Shown here one piece after another: positions 5,734 to 6,196 of a stretch of DNA of 6,196 nt (position 1 is its first letter; each line of letters starts with the position of its first letter). The DNA lies in assembly GCA_900545995.1 (NCBI GenBank), contig URBM01000110.1:1-6196 (forward strand). Direction: 5' to 3'. The translations under genes were made by a program, and so were the position numbers. Source of the DNA: an uncultured Collinsella sp. GTDB taxonomy: Bacteria; Actinomycetota; Coriobacteriia; Coriobacteriales; Coriobacteriaceae. Under the pieces are notes generated by a model. It was not told the origin of the DNA and ran no database searches. It saw only the letters and a program-made list of their open reading frames with translations.

Positions 5734-6170
5734 TGTCCTTTCAGACGACGTATGGCCCCGATGGACGTCTCCGCGTTGCCATTCTGGGCTGCACAGGTTC
5801 TATCGGCACCCAGGCGCTCGATGTGTGCCGCCAGCATGCCGATCGCCTGCAGGTGAGGGCGCTGTCCGTTAACTCCAGTACCTCCGAGCTCGTTGCCGCT
5901 GCCCGCGAGTTCTCGGTTCCGGCGGTTGCCGTGGCCGATGTCGCTCATGGCGATGACGCCATGCTGCAGGAGTTGCCCGAGGGAACGAAGCTCGGCGTTG
6001 GCGCGCAGGCGGTTTGCGAGCTCGCGCGTCGCGACGATGTCGACTGCGTGCTCGTCGCTATTGTGGGCGCCGCCGGTCTCGAGGCGAGCCATGCGGCCTT
6101 GACCTCGAATAAGCGTCTTGCCCTTGCCAACAAGGAGTCCCTCGTCGTCGGCGGCGACTTGCTTATGCCG
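5733..6170 (+). CDS. dxr: 1-deoxy-D-xylulose 5-phosphate reductoisomerase, 3'-truncated
   Basis: DXR rearranges and reduces DXP to 2-C-methyl-D-erythritol 4-phosphate with NADPH and a divalent metal. It is the committed step of the MEP route to isoprenoids, and so ultimately a source of substrate for the UppS encoded two genes upstream. Only the first 146 residues are genomic; full enzymes are near 390-400. The NADPH-binding domain shows AILGCTGSIGTQALDV at 16-31 (the GxTGSIG nucleotide loop), VGAAGLEA (111-118) and LANKESLVVGG at 131-141. The catalytic metal ligands, flexible loop and C-terminal domain are missing. The ATG overlaps the cdsA stop by one base (TAATG at 5731-5735), with a weak G-run (5719-5723) as ribosome binding site, indicating coupling to cdsA. 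The reading frame stays open through 6171-6196, but those bases are sequencing adapter and the residues they encode (LSLIHISE) must be discarded. Confidence 0.93.
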
Positions 6171-6196
6171 CTGTCTCTTATACACATCTCCGAGCC
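6171..6196. other. Nextera/Tn5 adapter remnant at the contig end (not genomic)
   Basis: Positions 6171-6189 are the 19-base Tn5 mosaic end (beginning CTGTCTCTTATAC), and 6190-6196 (CCGAGCC) are the first bases of the Nextera read-2 adapter that follows it. The match to this library-preparation sequence is exact as I recall it. The stretch is an untrimmed adapter read-through, not a natural transposon end: no transposase or IS sequence is attached, and it sits exactly at the end of the assembly. Confidence 0.96.

Noticed and set aside
6171..6189. Natural Tn5-type transposon end
   Set aside because: The mosaic end is a hyperactive synthetic form used in library preparation. It is followed by adapter sequence, lies exactly at the contig end, and has no IS50 sequence or target duplication.
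1..6196. CRISPR arrays, tRNA or rRNA genes, insertion sequences, phage or defence genes
   Set aside because: I saw no spaced direct repeats, no tRNA-like or rRNA-like stretch, and no transposase or defence domains. The window is almost fully occupied by core housekeeping genes.

Overview
The window is an assembled piece of a GC-rich bacterial chromosome. It carries the conserved block rpsB-tsf-pyrH-frr-uppS-cdsA-dxr, with a Xer-type tyrosine recombinase upstream. Every gene is on the + strand. The gene order (xerC just before rpsB, an isoprenoid/phospholipid tail ending in dxr), the GC content and the protein sequences fit an actinobacterial lineage. Coriobacteriia such as Collinsella is my best guess; this is inferred from gene order and sequence character, not from a search.

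Layout. Positions 2-793 hold the 3' part of a XerC/XerD recombinase that starts before the window. Positions 794-1012 hold a strong-looking sigma70-type promoter (TTGGCA, 17-base spacer, TATCAT) with a perfect 7-base dyad inside it, followed by a leader of about 135 bases. Next come rpsB (ribosomal protein S2) and tsf (elongation factor Ts), closed by a textbook rho-independent terminator at 2680-2714. A second promoter with an extended -10 sits directly behind the terminator. It drives pyrH (UMP kinase, TTG start), frr (ribosome recycling factor), uppS (undecaprenyl diphosphate synthase, GTG start), cdsA (CDP-diacylglycerol synthase, GTG start) and dxr (DXP reductoisomerase, cut by the end of the sequence). 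The last five genes are 1-2 bases apart or overlap by one base, and several ribosome binding sites lie inside the preceding gene.

How the genes work together. rpsB, tsf and frr serve translation. pyrH makes UDP and so feeds RNA and cell-wall precursor synthesis. dxr makes MEP for isoprenoids, uppS turns isoprenoid units into the lipid carrier of peptidoglycan synthesis, and cdsA makes the activated phospholipid precursor. Together they form a growth-linked translation-plus-envelope cluster.

The most certain unusual observation is technical. The last 26 bases (6171-6196) are not genomic: they match the Nextera/Tn5 transposase mosaic end plus the start of the read-2 adapter. They truncate dxr and create false antisense reading frames. 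I found no previously undescribed system here. The best biological leads are the dyad inside the rpsB promoter and the foldable rpsB leader.
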